Source of the DNA: Flavivirga aquimarina | Lineage (GTDB): Bacteria > Bacteroidota > Bacteroidia > Flavobacteriales > Flavobacteriaceae | DNA: 64,000 nucleotides | Assembly (NCBI RefSeq): GCF_030540835.1 | Contig: NZ_JAUOEK010000142.1 | Span: 62,001 to 126,000, forward strand | Direction: 5' to 3' | Shown: piece after piece, positions 62,611-64,000 of the stretch | Position numbering within the stretch: position 1 is the first letter of the stretch | How the letters are laid out: each line of letters opens with the position of its first letter | The notes under the pieces: generated by a model | Databases searched by the model: none | The model's input: only the letters and a program-made list of their open reading frames with translations | What the model was told of the DNA's origin: nothing | Made by a program: the position numbers and the translations under genes

Positions 62611-62717
62611 AATAATTACTTTTAGTGCATCGAAGAGGGCTTCTTTGCTTGGGGTTACATATTTAAAAGTAATTTTTTGCTATAGGCGAGAGTTGAATTT
62701 TGTTTAACTAATTAGTT

Positions 62718-62725
62718 CAAATATA
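62718..62725 (-). promoter_or_regulatory. Predicted -7 element TATATTTG for the sigma-factor gene
   Basis: The complement reads TATATTTG, a TAnnTTTG match. TTG on the same strand (complement of 62747-62749) is 21 bp upstream, within the reported range. The leader would be about 100 bases. Confidence 0.45.
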
Positions 62726-62815
62726 ACAACATTCGTTCCTAAAAAGCAAAAATTAATCGTTTTTTTTAATATTTATTTACATTATAACGCATTTTTTAAG
62801 CTGCAATAGTTATAG

Positions 62816-62823
62816 TATCTTTG
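62816..62823 (+). promoter_or_regulatory. Predicted -7 element TATCTTTG for uvrA
   Basis: TATCTTTG matches TAnnTTTG and ends 24 bp before the uvrA ATG at 62848. I did not find a well-spaced TTG. The 237-bp gap to the sigma-factor gene otherwise shows no gene. Confidence 0.5.
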
Positions 62824-62847
62824 CAAAATTATTTCTTTAAAAAGCCT

Positions 62848-64000
62848 ATGAATACTAATATTTCTGAAGTAAACCCTAAAGAAAACATCATTATTAAAGG
62901 TGCAAAATTGCATAACTTAAAAAATATCGATGTAGTGATACCAAGAAACAAATTAGTAGTCATTACTGGTTTATCAGGATCTGGAAAGTCTAGTTTAGCC
63001 TTTGATACTTTGTATGCAGAAGGACAAAGACGCTACGTAGAAAGCTTATCGAGTTATGCGCGCCAATTTTTAGGCAGATTAAACAAACCAAAAGTAGATT
63101 ATATAAAAGGGATTGCTCCTGCCATCGCTATTGAACAAAAGGTGAATTCAACAAACCCACGTTCAACCGTTGGTACGACCACAGAAATTTACGATTATTT
63201 AAAACTACTATTCGCCAGAATTGGAAAAACATACTCGCCTGTTTCCGGTAGCGAAGTTAAAAAAGATACTGTTACAGATGTTTTAAATTATTTAAAAACA
63301 TTTCCTGAAAGAGAAAAACTCCTACTCCTCGCTCCTATTCATTTAGAAGAAGAACGTAGTATGGACAACAAACTTAAAGCCTTACAACAACAGGGATATG
63401 CCAGGGTTAAAATAAAAGATGCTGTTATTCGTATTGATGAAATAGATAACATACCATATAACGAAGACATCCTATTAGTTGTCGACAGAATTATTATTAA
63501 AAAAGAAGAAGATTTCCTTAATCGACTGGCTGATGCCATACAAACAGCATTTTTTGAAGGCAAAGGAACATGTATTATAGAAACTTTAAGTGATAAAAAA
63601 CAACGCGTTTTTAGTAATAAGTTTGAATTAGATGGCATCAATTTCTTAGAGCCAAATGTACATTTATTCAGTTTTAACAACCCCTATGGAGCGTGCCCTA
63701 AATGTGAAGGGTATGGTGATATTATCGGCATTGATGATGATTTAGTAGTACCAAATACAGGACTTTCTATTTATGAAAATGCTATATTTCCATGGCGTGG
63801 AGAAACGCTAAGTTGGTATAGGGACTTATTAGTAAATAATTCACATAAATTCGATTTTCCTATTCATAAACCATATTTCGAATTAAGCGATGCCCAAAAA
63901 CAACTTATTTGGGATGGAAATGAATATTTTGAAGGACTCACTGCATTTTTCGCAGGGTTGGAATCTAAAGCATATAAGATTCAAAACCGCGTTATGCTAT
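62848..64000 (+). CDS. uvrA: Excinuclease ABC subunit A, N-terminal part (runs off the window)
   Basis: The frame is open from the ATG at 62848 to the window edge, giving about 384 residues of a protein usually near 940. Near the start is IIIKGAKLHNLKNIDV followed by the Walker A loop GLSGSGKSS (41-49). Next come YAEGQRRYVESLSSYARQFLGRL, KPKVDYIKGIAPAIAIEQK and the first half of the zinc-binding region GACPKCEGYG. These identify UvrA, the damage-recognition ATPase of nucleotide excision repair. It is divergent from the sigma-factor gene and has its own predicted -7 element. Confidence 0.97.
   Translation, partial: MNTNISEVNPKENIIIKGAKLHNLKNIDVVIPRNKLVVITGLSGSGKSSLAFDTLYAEGQRRYVESLSSYARQFLGRLNKPKVDYIKGIAPAIAIEQKVNSTNPRSTVGTTTEIYDYLKLLFARIGKTYSPVSGSEVKKDTVTDVLNYLKTFPEREKLLLLAPIHLEEERSMDNKLKALQQQGYARVKIKDAVIRIDEIDNIPYNEDILLVVDRIIIKKEEDFLNRLADAIQTAFFEGKGTCIIETLSDKKQRVFSNKFELDGINFLEPNVHLFSFNNPYGACPKCEGYGDIIGIDDDLVVPNTGLSIYENAIFPWRGETLSWYRDLLVNNSHKFDFPIHKPYFELSDAQKQLIWDGNEYFEGLTAFFAGLESKAYKIQNRVML

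Noticed and set aside
63339-63680. 113-residue frame on the minus strand
   Set aside because: It lies inside the clear uvrA gene on the plus strand; composition and motifs belong to UvrA.

Overview
The window looks like a chromosomal segment of a marine-type member of the Flavobacteriaceae (Bacteroidota). The DNA is very AT-rich, Shine-Dalgarno sequences are essentially absent, and several genes are preceded by the Bacteroidota -7 promoter element TAnnTTTG. One promoter has an almost ideal TTG-N18-TAnnTTTG layout (59065-59093). The right-hand housekeeping genes (a Bcp-type peroxiredoxin, an endonuclease III with no cysteine, an ECF sigma factor, UvrA, an Lrp/AsnC regulator) also fit. I cannot name the genus from the sequence alone. 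No tRNA, rRNA, CRISPR array, transposase or integrase was seen.

Layout. (1) 1-4048, minus strand: start of a Wzc-like chain-length/kinase protein, a Wza-like export lipoprotein, a FlaA1/PglF-type UDP-sugar 4,6-dehydratase and a PglE-type aminotransferase. (2) 4549-13784, plus strand: nucleotide-sugar synthesis. This covers UDP-uronate epimerase, UDP-GlcNAc 4-epimerase, UDP-glucose and UDP-GalNAc dehydrogenases, RfbB, RfbA and a set for a dTDP-3-acetamido-3,6-dideoxyhexose (two tandem ketoisomerases, acetyltransferase, aminotransferase). (3) 13799-28159: assembly and decoration, with two MBOAT O-acyltransferase/SGNH-like pairs, a hexapeptide acyltransferase, a Wzx flippase, a Wzy/EpsG-like polymerase and six glycosyltransferases, ended by a strong bidirectional terminator. 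(4) 28236-30098, minus: a beta-helix lipoprotein. (5) 30639-39739: a third MBOAT/SGNH pair followed by six tandem GNAT/BioF2-like paralogues. (6) 39894-45260: from a good promoter, a PglA-like glycosyltransferase, a CapK/PaaK-like adenylating enzyme, an unknown protein, a stand-alone NRPS/DltA-type adenylation enzyme and a free carrier protein. (7) 45257-53797: a formyltransferase (minus), an unusual PLP aminotransferase-like protein, two tandem PglC-like initiating transferases, a PglD acetyltransferase fused to two GNAT-like domains, and a fourth MBOAT/SGNH pair (minus). (8) 54076-64000: a JmjC-like cupin, then ordinary chromosome ending inside uvrA.

How the genes fit together (inference). 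The locus encodes a Wzx/Wzy-type surface polysaccharide. A PglF/E/D/C/A-like set scattered from end to end could build a diacetyl-bacillosamine-type first sugar on undecaprenyl phosphate and add the second sugar. Uronic acids, an N-acetylhexosaminuronic acid and a dTDP-3-amino-sugar would complete the repeat unit. The striking part is decoration capacity: four MBOAT/SGNH pairs, eight GNAT-like domains, two adenylate-forming enzymes and a free carrier protein. The combination of A-enzyme, carrier, MBOAT and SGNH protein resembles the parts list of the Dlt D-alanylation system. It suggests an unusually rich, possibly aminoacyl or unusual-acyl, modification of the polysaccharide.
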